DNA of 38,151 nt from Chromera velia (Eukaryota > Sar > Chromeraceae), in contig JAHBMJ010005714.1 in assembly GCA_018398765.1 (NCBI GenBank), positions 30,035 to 68,185 on the forward strand, read 5' to 3'. The notes beneath the pieces were generated by a model. The model worked only from the letters and a program-made list of their open reading frames with translations, was not told where the DNA came from and ran no database searches. A program made the position numbers and the translations under genes. Shown one piece after another: positions 1 to 10,853 of this stretch (position 1 is its first letter; every line of letters starts with the position of its first letter).

Positions 1-560
1 AAGAAAGAAAAAAAGGAAGGAAGGAAGGAAGGAATGAAGGGAGGAAGGAACAAGGGAAAGAAGGAAAGAAGGAAAGAAGGAAGGAAGGAAGGAAGGAAGA
101 AACAAAGGAAGGAAGGAAGGAAGGGAAGGAAGGAAGGAAGGGAAGGAAGGAAGGGAGGAAAGAAGGAAGGAAGGAGCAAAGGAAGGAAGGAAGGAAGGGA
201 AGGAAGGAAGGAAGGAGCGAAAGAATGAATGAAGGAAGGGAAGAAGGAAAGAAGGAAGAAAGAGAAAGAACGAGAGAGATAGAGAAGAGAGCGAAGAGAG
301 AGGGAGAGAGAGAGAAAGGAACAAAGAAAAGAGACACAAAAAGGAACATAGAGGGGAAGGCAGGCAAGGAAGGAGGGAGAAAGAAGAAAGGAAAGAACGA
401 AGGAAGGGAGGCAGGAAGTGAAGGAAATAAATTGAAGAAAGAAAGAATGCAATAATCAGTGAAGGCGACGGGAGGAAAAGATGGGGAAAGAAAATAAGAA
501 CGGAAGGCAGAAAGAAGAGAGGAAGGAAAGAGGAAGGAATCAACAAAGAGAAAGGGAGAA
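1..560. repeat. GGAA/GA-rich polypurine simple-sequence tract
   Basis: The plus strand is almost purely purine, starting as GGAA/GGAAGGAAG units and grading into GAGA/GAAA-rich sequence by about 250. Open frames here translate only to Lys/Gly/Arg/Glu runs and are by-products of the repeat. Such tracts can form triplex or H-DNA structures. No gene is supported. Confidence 0.9.
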
Positions 561-925
561 GGAGGGAGATAGAAAAAGAGAGCACGGGCACGGGAGCGGG
601 CAGGAAGCGCAATGGGGCAGGAAAACATAGAGACTGGCCAGTACAGAGGCAAGCCAGGGGGGAAAAGCAGGTAAGCAGAGATTTAGAGCCCACCCATTTT
701 GGGAGGCAAGTGTGCAGAGAGACATACAAACAAAGACGGACGCAGATGGCCACTCAGACAGACAAAATGTGCAAAGAAGAGGCTCACAGAGGATCTGCAT
801 GTGCTGGCCTGTTCAAAAGCGTACACGCACACATGCTGCACGTCCGGACGCCCGAACGAACGGACAGCACACACATTCGAGTACGGAAGAAGCAAAGACA
901 AGATGCAGAGAGATGGCAGGCAGTC
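561..925. other. Intergenic or 3' flank of the thioesterase gene; no gene seen
   Basis: Mixed sequence after the polypurine tract. Several overlapping short frames exist on both strands but none has a recognisable domain or splice structure. It probably holds the 3' UTR of the minus-strand thioesterase gene, or a further 3' exon of it. Confidence 0.4.
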
Positions 926-1561
926 CTATGCAGCTGCCGGACACTCCAAGGTTTTTTTCAGCTGAACATCTGCGGTCCTTCTACACATTTGTTGACACCA
1001 GAAGCAGAGCAGAACTCGGAAAGAAACTGACATTGTGTGCCGTCCTGCGGCAATAAGATCCCCGTGATGGTTGATGATTCGTCCGTCTGCTATGCAGAGC
1101 TTCTGCCCTAGTTTGAGGATCTCGGAGTGAACTGCCAGCCCCTCCCCTACTCCCGAGGGCTTTACAAAGGTCATGTTCACATCTGTGGTGAAGGCTTTTC
1201 TCTCTGCCTCGTCGAGACAAGTTGAGTGAAGGGACGATGTGTTGCAGAACAGGGCAGTGAGCATCCCGCTGTGCATGAACCCCCCAAAGTGGCACATCTC
1301 CTGGGTGACCTCAAGAGAGAACTGGGCCTTATGTCCTGCAATCAAGAAAGCAGCATGGACGCAATTTGTGCTTTCTCAAAGGCGCTGTTTTTCTTTCCCC
1401 ACAGGGTCAGGCGACCTACCTGTCTCCGACACCCGTTCCACCTCCAGACCCTGGAAGGAGTTCACGTCAAATGCATTTCTCTTCACAGAAATCAAAAGAG
1501 CACGCTGTACTACCTTTGACAGCTTGTTTTTCAGATTCTGTGCCAGCAGACTGGACGCCAT
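926..1561 (-). CDS. Hotdog-fold acyl-CoA thioesterase, ACOT13/PaaI-like (2 exons)
   Basis: Exon 1 runs 1561-1420 and exon 2 runs 1335-926 on the minus strand. The donor is CAG|GTAGGT and the acceptor TTGCAG, with a phase 1 junction, giving about 183 aa. The ATG sits in a strong context (GCCATGG). The family hydrolyses acyl-CoA thioesters. The hotdog signature is seen as HFGGFMHSGMLTALF (residues 63-77), the strand TTDVNMTFVKPSGVGEGLAVH, and the family-typical ending LIAAGRHT. The usual HGG motif reads HSG, and the position normally holding the active-site Asp about nine residues after the His appears to be Cys78, so activity may be altered. The C-terminal 30 residues after GRHT are not family-like. 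A GTCAGT donor right after GRHT suggests another 3' exon may replace them. It is divergent from the kinase gene. Fold confidence is high; the 3' end is uncertain. Confidence 0.82.
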
Positions 1562-2167
1562 GGCGAAGGACTAGTGAGATGTCTGTCGGAAGAACAAAGA
1601 CACCGGCTCTTGGAGCCCACCTTGTGATCACCTTTCACCCAGAAGTCACACGTGCTGCAAAAGGCTTTGAGAAGCAGTTGCTACAAGGACCTGGAGCTTG
1701 AGAAGAGATCACAAACTGTGACTGACGATCAGACAGTCGTCAAGTTTGCATGACGTGGCACAGCCGTCTCCATGCATGCACGCGGCGGCGACATGCATGC
1801 GACATGCATATGGCGGCGGCGCGCGCCCTCCATGCCGGTGCGCGCGCGCTCGATCGGCCCGGATCGACCGCGTGCTTGGCGGCGCGCAAGCATGCAGGCA
1901 TGCAATTGCATGGGCCTCAGCCTCAGCATGCAACACTAAGCGCGTTTGGTTTCGTTGAATGTGTTGCAGCAAAATTAAGCAACGGTTGCTGATCGAAAGA
2001 GCTGCATGAAGCGTCTGACATGCATGAGTCCGCGCGACAGTCAGATCCAATTCAATCCGTCTATATACATCGATGATTCTCCTCTATGGGTTTGATTCAA
2101 GTCGTGAGGATCGAGGCTTCGTTTTTCTCTTACAAACGCTCTGATTCCGACTAATTCTCGCCGCAAT
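1562..2167. promoter_or_regulatory. Divergent intergenic region with GC-rich TGCATGCA island
   Basis: This 606-bp region separates two divergent genes. An island at about 1771-1935 is extremely rich in CpG/GCGC and in GCATGC/ATGCAT words (about 1771-1780, 1791-1808, 1889-1902, 1925-1931; another at about 2019-2028). The sequence on either side is ordinary. The location suggests a shared bidirectional promoter. TGCATGC-type words are known promoter elements bound by ApiAP2 proteins in apicomplexans; applying that here is inference. Confidence 0.55.
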
Positions 2168-4488
2168 ATGAGAGTTCCATTGCTGCCAGCGGTGTCGGTG
2201 TTCTTCAGACTGACAACTGTTGCTCTTGGCGTAGTCGCCTCTCAGCAGCCAGAATGCAAATTTCCTTTCAGCTCTCTTCACAAGAAGGTGAAGGGAGTCA
2301 AGCTTACCACTTTTCTAGGCCAGGGCTTCTCTGGAGTTGTGTATCGGGGCATTACGAGGGCAACGGGGGAGGACGTGGCTGTGAAGTTCATTGTCGACAG
2401 AAACGAAGAAGAGGTTCCGTGTGTGCGTTCTGTGTCAGAGTTGAGCGCGCGGTTTCGGTTTCGAGAATCCGAGATTCCACAACTGATTTGGGAGAAATGC
2501 GATGATGACGTCACCAGAGATCTCTTCATCCGTCCCCTCAGAGGATTCTCCGACCTCCCGGCAGACCCTGCGTCAGTCTGCTTTCTTTCGTGTGTGTTGC
2601 ATTGCATTTCGCGTCAGTCTTCCGCCATCAATGTGTTTATGCCCATAGTTTGTTTTTGCATCGTGTTTTCTGCTATCAACAGATCCACTCTCGAAAATTG
2701 TGAGCCAATTTCGACTTTCACCCTTGACGCTTCTCTCCAGCTTTCTCCCATTGAAACGATTTCAGTTCCTCTTCGTTTCAGACAAACAAATCGCGACCTA
2801 GCTGTGGTGCCCTTCCCCATTCCTCAGTTGCTGATGACTGTACACCCGAATCTCTCATTCACTTCTGCTCCTGTCCCCCCCCNNNNCCCCCCCGTAACAG
2901 TTTCACCGTGATGGAACTCCTCCCGGGAGATCGGTACGTCCCCATCAACCCGAACTTCAACCCGGACACAGGCACACTGCAACACCTGTATCTGGCAGTG
3001 CAGGCCTTGTGGGCCTACGGGGTCCTCGTGAAGCCTCCGAATGCGGTTGTGCACAGGGACTGGCATTTTGGGAATTTCCAAATGAGGGCTGCCGACTGGA
3101 GACTGAAGGTCTATGACTTCACGGGAGGGGGGCGGTGTCCTGAGACCTGTAAGGGGTGGGACTTGAGGCAGATTGGGTATTGGTTGATGATTGCTACCAG
3201 CTTGGGAGGGGGTTTGTGGGTCTTTCTGTACAAAGAGGCACAGGCTTCTCCCGAGGGGAACTCTGACACTCTGCAGTTTCTTCGAGACTCAATGTTGCGT
3301 CTGGCTGGTAACGGGAAAACCGATTCGAAGACTGAGGGTGGGGATGGGGAGGGAGACGTTTGCTTTTCTGATTCCTTGAATGACTGCAGTCAGATGGACC
3401 CCCTGAAGTCTCTCCTCGATCGAATAGCAAAAGGGGTCTTGCGCCCAGAGGACGTGCTTAGAGACGCTCCTGCGGAGTGGCACAAAGAGGAGGAAGAGAG
3501 GAGACGATTTTATGTGGAAGGTCTGGAAGAAAATGGTGAGGGGGTGCCGTCTTCGAATTTAGATAGAGAGACGGCAGAGCTTCTGTGGGGGTTAAAGTCT
3601 TTTGAGAGATGGATGAAGCACACGCTCCCGCAGCCTTGGCGTCTCGAGCATTTCAGTGCATTCAAGCAGGCAGTTGTGGAGATGTTGGAAGGATCTTTTG
3701 ATTTCGATTTTGAGCTGGGGACTGCACATGTGAGTGACGTGGCTCGTATGGCTGAGGGGAGGGACGCGCCTCTCCCTTGGGATTTCTTTGATGAGAGAGG
3801 GCGGAGGTTCTCTCCGCCTGCGGGGGAGGGTCATTTGGAGGGTTTGTATTGGGGGGGGGAGTATTTGAACAAAAAGTTTAGATGGCAGGTGAGCGGTCTT
3901 CCGCTGGTTCTGCCGGACGATGCGGTTCTAGATTTTATTTGGCGTGTGTTTGTTTTGGCGAGACAGCTGGACCTTGCGGCACCGACTTTCCTCCGTAAGC
4001 AGCAGGAAGCAGGGGGGATTGCACTTCCTTTCGCGGTGTGGGACACCCCGTGTGTGTTCTTCGACACTCACCCGTTGCCGTGCATTCGGGCATTGGGGGG
4101 CAGTGCAAAGAGGGGGTACAGGGAGGGTGAGATTGTTGAATTGATCGAGGAGGATGAAGTGCCTTGGAGGGAGGGGAAGGGACAAAGGGTCTTGGAAGAA
4201 CGCACGGGGGAGTTGGGGGAAGAGGAAGAGGGGGGGAGATTGGGGTCTGGGGGTGCAGATTTGTCTGCAATGCTTGAAGGGGGGAAAGTAGGCTCTGCAG
4301 AGGAAGTGCACAGAGGGTTGTGGGATCTGATCAGATGTCATCCCTTTTCACGACAGATTCTTCAGCTGACTGCAAAGCACCTCGAGGCTGAAATCGAACG
4401 TTTGCTTCCAATTGGAATCAACCAACAATCAGGAGACGAAGGGAAGTGCCGCATTCCCGGTCCCCCAGGTACGGGCGTGCCTGAGTGA
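2168..4488 (+). CDS. Secreted or ER-targeted protein kinase-like protein (2 exons)
   Basis: Exon 1 is 2168-2571 and exon 2 is 2901-4488. The donor GTCAGT and acceptor GTAACAG join in phase 2, giving about 663 aa. Residues 1-25 form a hydrophobic signal peptide. Kinase landmarks are in order: glycine loop GQGFSG (51-56), VAVKF with Lys73, hinge-like FTVMELLPG (136-144), catalytic loop HRDWHFGNF (186-194, Asp188, Asn193), metal-binding DFT in place of DFG (Asp207), and WDLRQIGYWL as the alpha-F segment. All catalytic residues are present, but I see no APE motif, and the loop HRDWHFGNF also resembles aminoglycoside/choline-kinase-like loops. The C-terminal ~430 residues are acidic and unrecognised. 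A signal peptide directly before a kinase domain is reminiscent of secreted apicomplexan kinases; that comparison is inference. The intron holds an assembly gap. Protein kinase fold is likely; substrate unknown. Confidence 0.75.
2883..2886. other. Assembly gap (NNNN) inside a poly-C tract
   Basis: Four Ns lie between two poly-C runs within the kinase-gene intron, just before the 3' splice site. The true length is unknown, but the coding exons on either side join in phase, so the gap need not affect the protein. Confidence 0.95.
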
Positions 4489-5190
4489 AATGATGCTGAC
4501 CGTGTTAATTGCTGTGCTGGTATTCATTCAATAAATGTTACTGGGTGTCTTCACTACTTAGAACTATGCTAGCGATTTGCCGTTTCATTTTAATAATTTG
4601 TCTTCGAATCGATCTGTTGTTTTTGTTTTTAAATTTGCTGATTGTCTTGGAAGACTCAGACTTTCATGCATCTCATACTTGGCACATATATAGCTTTTCT
4701 TAGGTACCTTACTGCATTTCTAGCGATATTTTTATCGTTTCTGTCTAGGTTGCATTCCTCGAGCTGGTTCGACATTGATTGATATGTTTTTGTCCTCCTT
4801 CATCCTTTTTATGATCATGAACGCTTTTCCACTCAAAAACAAAAAAAGGTTTGGGTTAATGATTTTGAGATATTTTCAGCGATTGCTAATAGCTTTTTAG
4901 GTTGCTAATTATACTGGTAGTATTTTATTTTCTTTTTGTAGTAAATTTATATAAGCTGATTGTGCTGCTACTAGTCCTGCTAATTAATTTATCATTGCTA
5001 AATTAATTAAAATGAAATTATATGTTAAAATTAATTAAGTTTGTTTTGGTCATTGAATTAATAATTTATTAATTATATAAGCTATTATGAACTCAAACCA
5101 TATAGCCCAAATAAGCCCAAACCAATCATTAACAATAGCTAGACTTCTTCAATTAAATTAATAAAACAGCAAGAATCTTTCTATATCAAC
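4489..5190. other. AT-rich intergenic region
   Basis: After the kinase stop codon the sequence becomes AT-rich, with many TTAATTAA-like words. No ORF with codon structure or homology is visible. It probably includes the kinase 3' UTR. Confidence 0.6.
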
Positions 5191-5362
5191 ATGCAAGCAA
5201 ACAACTGTTGTTTATTCTTTACGATGTGTTGCAAGTACAACCTAGCTATAAGCTACTAGAACCCAGAGGGCATCACTGCTGTACTCTTATATCTCTTTAG
5301 TCCTTTCTATACCTAGTCCTACAGTAACTCACGTATACATGGAAGTCTGGTCAATAAGAAGA
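5191..5362 (+). repeat. Satellite fragment plus left copy of a ~120-bp dispersed repeat
   Basis: 5191-5232 is a piece of the 130-bp satellite (AACAACTGTTGTTTATTC). It is followed by a block (5236-5362: CTAGCTATAAG, then ACCCAGAGGG, then ATCTCTTTAGTCCTT, then TGGAAGTCT) that recurs at 6939-7045 in the same orientation with about 80% identity by eye. Confidence 0.7.
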
Positions 5363-6938
5363 ACGCAAGATGATGTATTTCATGAAAAAAAGAAAGTTGC
5401 AATGACTTACGGGCAAAAACACGCGTTTAGTTGCACCAGACCTCCGACTTACAGGCGCGTGATTATTACAGCAAAGAAGGGTATCGAAAATTTTAAGAGG
5501 ATGAGATAGGGAGCCTGGATCAGAAGAGGTATGACCAACCGCCCCATACGGATTAACTCTTTCTTTGCTCATGCACACAGATGGAAGAATGAGATGGGGA
5601 GATGATGGGGAAGCATGGTGGCCAGTCCCACATGGATTAACTCAATACAGCCATGGCATAAGGAACAGAAGAAAAGAGATTGGAGAGGCATACACGATGC
5701 ACCAGTCCCACACGGATTAACTCCCTACAACAGGTCACACCTCGTCCCTACACACTTCTCACACACATGCAGGGAGTATGAAGAGGCAGACAAGATGCAA
5801 CCACCAAGACTCTCTAACCGCATGGATAACATTAACACGAAAAGGCCGACCCACAGGTGATTTATGGTGACGGAGCTAATATGTCAGTCTAACAGCGCCC
5901 TGACTTCCCCCCCACACAATATCATGAACTCACCGGTGCAGGCTGTGCCGACACCTGAGTCGTAAAGGATCCGTGGTACAGAAAAGCATGGTCAAGCATG
6001 GCCCCCCTTCCGGTCTTCACGTCTCAGGACTTAGTGTGGAGTCTTCACTCTCGTTTCCCAACGCTTGCCATCGTCGATACCCTTGGTGATGCTGCAAGCC
6101 TCCAACACGTCGTACAGAGGTGCAGTCTGAGAGAAACATCTGGAAAGCAGCGGTTTGATGACCGCTAATGATGTCAGTTTCTTTTCGTCGGAACCCCGTT
6201 TTCTAAAGAAGATATGGATTCCGGAGATGGGAGGATTCCTAGGGGGATTCTGAAGAGCAAAGGATCTAAAGAAGTTACACCACACGATCTCCTTTTTCCG
6301 AAGACGACACGATGGAAGCCAAGGAGAGCAGGCAGAAGCTTCACGTCAGCATATGTGTGATTGAGTTTAGTATGCACAGGCTTTCTCAAAAACTTTCACA
6401 GCCACAATTTCTTGTGAAGACAAGCCCGGCCTGCTGCCAGGGTGCATGCCAGAGACGGAACGGCTTAAATTTTAAGTTTATAAGATCGTCTCTTACACTC
6501 GTTGTCTGAGGTTTCGGGACAGGGGAAGAGCAAGGCATTGGCTGAGACTAAAGTCGGAGAGCCAGTAAGAATTTGGGAGCTAAAACCGAAGGAGGACCTA
6601 CCCTGTCACAATGGAAAAAAAAAATCTGCACTTCCGGCAGTTGGTCAGAAAATGACACTTAGAATGTAGATGGTAACTGTAGGGATGTAAGCCCTCAGCT
6701 AGTCATAGCTGGGATCAGCTCCTACATACAGATAAAGGTTCTGTCATGCATGGGTAGTTCTGCTATCTCTCTTTTGTAAGACAAACAATAGATGTCTTTA
6801 TAAAGACTGCATGCTGCACAATTAATTCCCGGCATGCATGCATGCATGCGCCTTACGCACGTTATGCATGCATACTTCAATAACATTTCATCCTGACACA
6901 ACTGCTTGTCAGACCTTCAGAACGCTACGGTAACCGCA
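5363..6938. other. Region between two direct repeats; no gene seen
   Basis: About 1.6 kb lies between the two copies of the ~120-bp direct repeat. Three degenerate copies of a short word (CGGATTAACTC or TGGATTAACTC preceded by CCCA) occur near 5546, 5634 and 5716, about 85 bp apart. A run of ATGCATGC words sits at 6834-6872. Short ORFs on both strands show no family resemblance. It may be the body of an old mobile element flanked by terminal repeats, but coding support is absent. Confidence 0.35.
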
Positions 6939-7045
6939 GTACAACCCTAGCTATAAGATGCTATAAGCTGAAACCCAGAGGGTGTTACTGCTGTGCTCTC
7001 ACATCTCTTTAGTCCTTCCTACACACGTGTATGTGGAAGTCTATC
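6939..7045 (+). repeat. Right copy of the ~120-bp dispersed direct repeat
   Basis: Matches 5236-5362 in order (CCTAGCTATAAG, ACCCAGAGGG, ATCTCTTTAGTCCTT, TGGAAGTCT) with small indels. Confidence 0.65.
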
Positions 7046-7299
7046 AGTAAGAAGATGCTGCAACGTTCTACCTACTGTATTCGATCATAAGATACAATCA
7101 ATGCTAAGGATGCTCTATATCACCCCTGTCTACCTTCATGGCACGTTACATGCACGGTGGCCTACACGCCGGCCTGCACAGCGGCAGGAGCGTCGCTGGG
7201 TGACGCCTCTGCACTATAGCTCCCTTGGCGGCGTCCTTTGGCACCCCACTTGTATATACTGTTGCAAGCAACGCCTTTATGCGGCGTACAATTTTGGAA

Positions 7300-7604
7300 A
7301 GGCGGTTCATGGTGGTCCTAAAAAGCAGAAAAAACTTGTAAGCAAACAACTGTTGTTTATTCTTGACGATGTTGCAAGCTGCAACGCCTTTCTTACAGGC
7401 AGAATTTTGCAGAAGTGCGGCGTGAAATTTTTGGAAAGGCGGTCCCAAAAAGCAGAAAAAACTTGCAAGCAAACAACTGTTGTTTATTCTTTATGGCGTG
7501 TTGCATGTAACGCCTTTCTTACAAAGCAGAATTTTGCAGAAGTGCGGCGCGAAATTTTTAGAAATGCGGTCCCAAAAAGCAGAAAAAACTTATAAGCAAA
7601 CAAC
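7300..7604 (+). repeat. Satellite array, left segment (~130-bp monomers)
   Basis: About two and a half monomers. Each contains AACAACTGTTGTTTATTC, then TGTTGC(A), AACGCCTTTCTTACA, GCAGAATTTTGCAGAAGTG, CGAAATTTTT, GGCGGTCC and AAAAAGCAGAAAAAACTT. The array is cut at 7604 in the middle of the AACAAC/GTTGTT palindrome by the inserted element at 7605-8840. ORFs here (MLSHLF..., MFILYG...) are frame-open repeat translations, not genes. Confidence 0.9.
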
Positions 7605-8840
7605 CGCAACGCGGCGGCGGGTCATACAGATGTGCATGGACCAATTAGAACCCGCCGCCAGACCTTAACCGGCTCAAAAATTTCGAAGGAAAAAGGAACA
7701 GCCCTCTGTTCCTTTTTCCCTCCTGGACTCAAAGCAACGACCCTAGGAGACATCAGTTCGCCTCTCTAGACTCTCTCTAGCTGCTTGGTGTAGAAAAAAC
7801 GACTCTCAGACACACAGGGAGTCCAAAAAACGGACGTCTAAGGTCTGACACCTGAAGAGGCCAAAGTGGCCTTCCTAGACTCAGAGGTTCAGAAAGGGCT
7901 GTGGTATATTAATAATGATAAAATGCATAGCAACACGCTCCATCTGGTCTAGGTAAGTTAGTTCCAACAGGGGATAAGGAATGGTTGATGCACTTTGGAC
8001 TTCAACTGACAAGTCTGCTCATGAACAGAAAGATACACTCCAGATGGCACCCTATGTCAAATTGCTGGAAGGGCTTTTTCCTTCTTGAGCACTTCAAACC
8101 TGCAGCCATCGTATAAAGGTACTGCCTAACACTCATATGCTCATATCTGGAGGGAAAGAGCAGGACAGAACTACTTACCGGGGGAGCTGGAGGTCGATTA
8201 ATACCCCTGAGACGCCAATTCTCCACAACAGGAAGACAAAACAATCTCGCCTTCCCACAACCAGCAGACTCACCAGGAACCTATCCCGCTGGCCTAGGAG
8301 GATGACAACAGACACAGGGCATTGGGCAAAATTGCTGAAGATCGATTCTGCGGCCTCCTGGTAGAAAGAAAGAATGTTGCTTTAGAGACCTGGGAGGTAC
8401 TTTCCTGACTGGTCCAGACTAGAGCTGCCAGACACGCCAAAACAGATCAACTGCGCGACAAGACTTCACCCCGACACAGAGGCAAACTGTCTAGTACTAA
8501 AGGAGCGGAATTGTGCCAGTTTGACCTTCGGTACTGCTCTACATAACAAGGTAGACAGGAAGGGACGAGAGGACGAAATGACCCTTCTCTGTGTGTTTGT
8601 ATGCTTTTTGAGCATTCTGAGCATAATTTCGGGATTTTGAGAGTGGCCCTGGAAAGTTTTGGCCCAAATTCTTGCACCAACGTACTCAGCGGCCTCTAAA
8701 GACCAATTTGGTGCCTTTCTGGGCCAGGGGCGCCGCCGGAATCGCGCGGACCGGCTTAACCGGCTCAAAAACTTCAGATCCTTCTAATTGGTTCATGCGC
8801 ATCTGTATAACCTGATAGTATAACCACCTTCCGCATTGCG
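7605..8840. mobile_element. Probable non-autonomous TIR DNA element inserted in the satellite
   Basis: The ends are imperfect inverted repeats. The left starts CGCAACGCGG (7605) and contains CATACAGATGTGCATGGACC; the right end reads, on the minus strand, CGCAATGCGG and then ATACAGATGCGCATGAACC followed by AATTAGAA. Further in, both sides share AACCGGCTCAAAAA. The satellite monomer resumes immediately after 8840, so this 1,236-bp block interrupts one array. No clear target duplication is visible. Internal ORFs (for example 8466-8768, minus) match no transposase I know, so it looks non-autonomous. Confidence 0.65.
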
Positions 8841-10250
8841 AATGTTGTTTATTCTTTATGACGTGTTGCATGCAATGCCTTTCTTATAAAGCAGAATTTT
8901 GCAGAAGTGCGGCATGAAATTTTTGGAAAGGCGGTCCCAAAAGGCAGAAAAACCTTGTAAGCAAACAACTGTTGTTTATTCTTTATAACGTGTTGCATGC
9001 AACGCCTTTCTTACAAGGTAGAATTTTGCAGAAGTGTGGCACGAAATTTTTGGAAAGGCGGTCCCAAAAAGCAGAACAAACTTGCAAACAAACAACTGTT
9101 GTTTATTCTTGACGATGTTGCAAGCAACGCCTTTCTTACAGGCAGAATTTTGCAGAAGTGTGGCATGAAATTTTTGGAAAGGCAGTCCTAAAAAGCACAA
9201 AAAACTTGTAAGCAAACAACAGTAGTTACTGTTGTTTATTCTTTACGACGTGTTGTATGTAACGCCTTTCTTACAAAGCAGAATTTTGCAGAAGTGCGGC
9301 ACGAAATTTTTGGAAAGGCGGTCCCAAAAAGCAGAAGAAACTTGCAAGCAAACAACTGTTATTTATTCTTTATGACGTGTTGCATGTAGCGCCTTTCTTA
9401 CAAAGCAGAATTTTACAGAAGTGCGGCGCGAAATTTTTGGAAAGGCGGTCCTAAAAAGCAGAAAAAACTTGTAAGCAAACAACTATTATTTATTCTTTAT
9501 GACGTGTTGCATGCAACGCCTTTCTTACAAAGCAGAATTTTGCAGAAGTGTGGCGCGAAATTTTTGGAAAGGCGGTCCCAAAAAGCAGAAAAAACTTGCA
9601 AGCAAACAACTGTTGTTTATTCTGGACGATGTTGCATGCAACGCCTTTCTTACAAAGCAGAATTTTGCAGAAGTGCGGCGCGAAATTTTTGGTAAAGCGG
9701 TCTTAAAAAGCAGAAAAAACTTGCAAGCAAACAACTGTTGTTTATTCTTTATGGCGTGTTGCATGCAACGCCTTTCTTACAAGGCAGAATTTTGCAGAAG
9801 TGCGGCACGAAATTTTTAGAAAGGCGGTCCCAAAAAGCAGAAAAAACTTGCAAGCAAACAACAGTAGTTACTGTTGTTTATTCTTTACGACGTGTTGCAT
9901 GTAACGCCTTTCTTACAAAGCAGAATTTTGCAGAAGTGCGGCGCGAAATTTTTAGAAAGGCGGTCCCAAAAAGCAGAAAAAACTTGTAAGCAAACAACTA
10001 TTATTTATTCTTTACGACGTGTTGCATGCAACGCCTTTCTTACAAGGCAGAATTTTGCAGAAGTGCGGCGCGAAATTTTTAGAAAGGCGGTCCCAAAAAG
10101 CAGAAAAAACTTGGAAGCAGACTCGATCAAGCAAACTAAAGCAAACAACTGTTGTTTATTCTTGATGGCGTGTTGCATGCAACGTCTTTCTTGCAAGGCA
10201 GAATTTTGTAGATCGAAGTGCGGCGCGAAATTTTTGGAAAGGCGGTCCCA
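8841..10250 (+). repeat. Satellite array, main segment (~130-bp monomers, about 10 to 11 copies)
   Basis: Monomers restart about every 120-135 bp (AACAACTGTTGTT or variants at about 8841, 8966, 9090, 9224, 9352, 9480, 9606, 9735, 9867, 9995, 10145). Each carries the odd palindrome AACAAC-T-GTTGTT and, in many, the perfect palindrome GTTGCATGCAAC. Two monomers contain an extra AGTAGTTACTGTTG. The array ends at 10250 in a (TGCA)n run that leads into the island upstream of the 10854 gene. ORFs across it on both strands are repeat artefacts. Confidence 0.92.
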
Positions 10251-10853
10251 TGCATGCATGCATGCATGCAAAAAGCAGTTTTGCCGAGTCGGCGGCCCCC
10301 GCACGCGCGCGGGCCTGCAGGGCCCCGGCATGGCAGCAAGCACCCGGCCCGGCCGGCCGGGGATGCCGATCGAGGCTCCGCGTACAAGTCCCCATGCATG
10401 CAGTGATCCCGTCGCGGTGTCGCACTGAGTGGAGTTTTGAGAGCACCGATACGCGACAGCGCAGCAAGTTTCAATCTGTCATATAATCAGATCGACGATC
10501 AGATCGAAGAAGCATCGCCACGATTGGCCATGTGTAAGCTTCAATGCAGTCTAGCTAGTAGCATTGCTTTGAAGCCCTGCAGCATCGACAGAAAGGTGTG
10601 AACATTCGTTGAAGGCAGCCCAGCGACAACTCATCTGACAGGCGGATCGATTCTTGGTTGCGTTGGCATTCGACCTGTCAACCAATCCCTGGCTGCCCTG
10701 ACTTTTCCTGCTCATAACGGGAGCTTTGTGGCACGTCTTGAATCCTTCTTCCTGTGTATCTTCCACTTACCTAGACTTCCTGCTCAGTAGACGGAAAGGA
10801 CGCCGTTGTCTCTCGGCACTTTTGCGGTGTAGCTATCGATACATATATAGTTG
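10247..10853 (+). promoter_or_regulatory. GC-rich TGCATGCA island and 5' flank of the 2A-bearing gene
   Basis: 10247-10270 is a (TGCA)n run. 10271-10430 is extremely GC-rich (GCGCGCGGGCC, GGCCCGGCCGGCCGGGG) and ends with CATGCATGCAG (about 10393). The composition normalises by about 10440, and the first ATG of the next gene is at 10854. Same layout as the islands at about 1771 and 21449, so I read it as a promoter-type element. Confidence 0.5.

Noticed and set aside
7605-8840. CRISPR-like or integron-like interpretation of the repeated array with an insert
   Set aside because: Monomers are contiguous without unique spacers, and the setting is a eukaryotic satellite.
8976-10428. ORFs of 79-184 aa repeating similar peptides (for example ACNAFLTKQNF)
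   Set aside because: They track the satellite monomers, occur on both strands and shift frame between copies; no evidence for a gene family.
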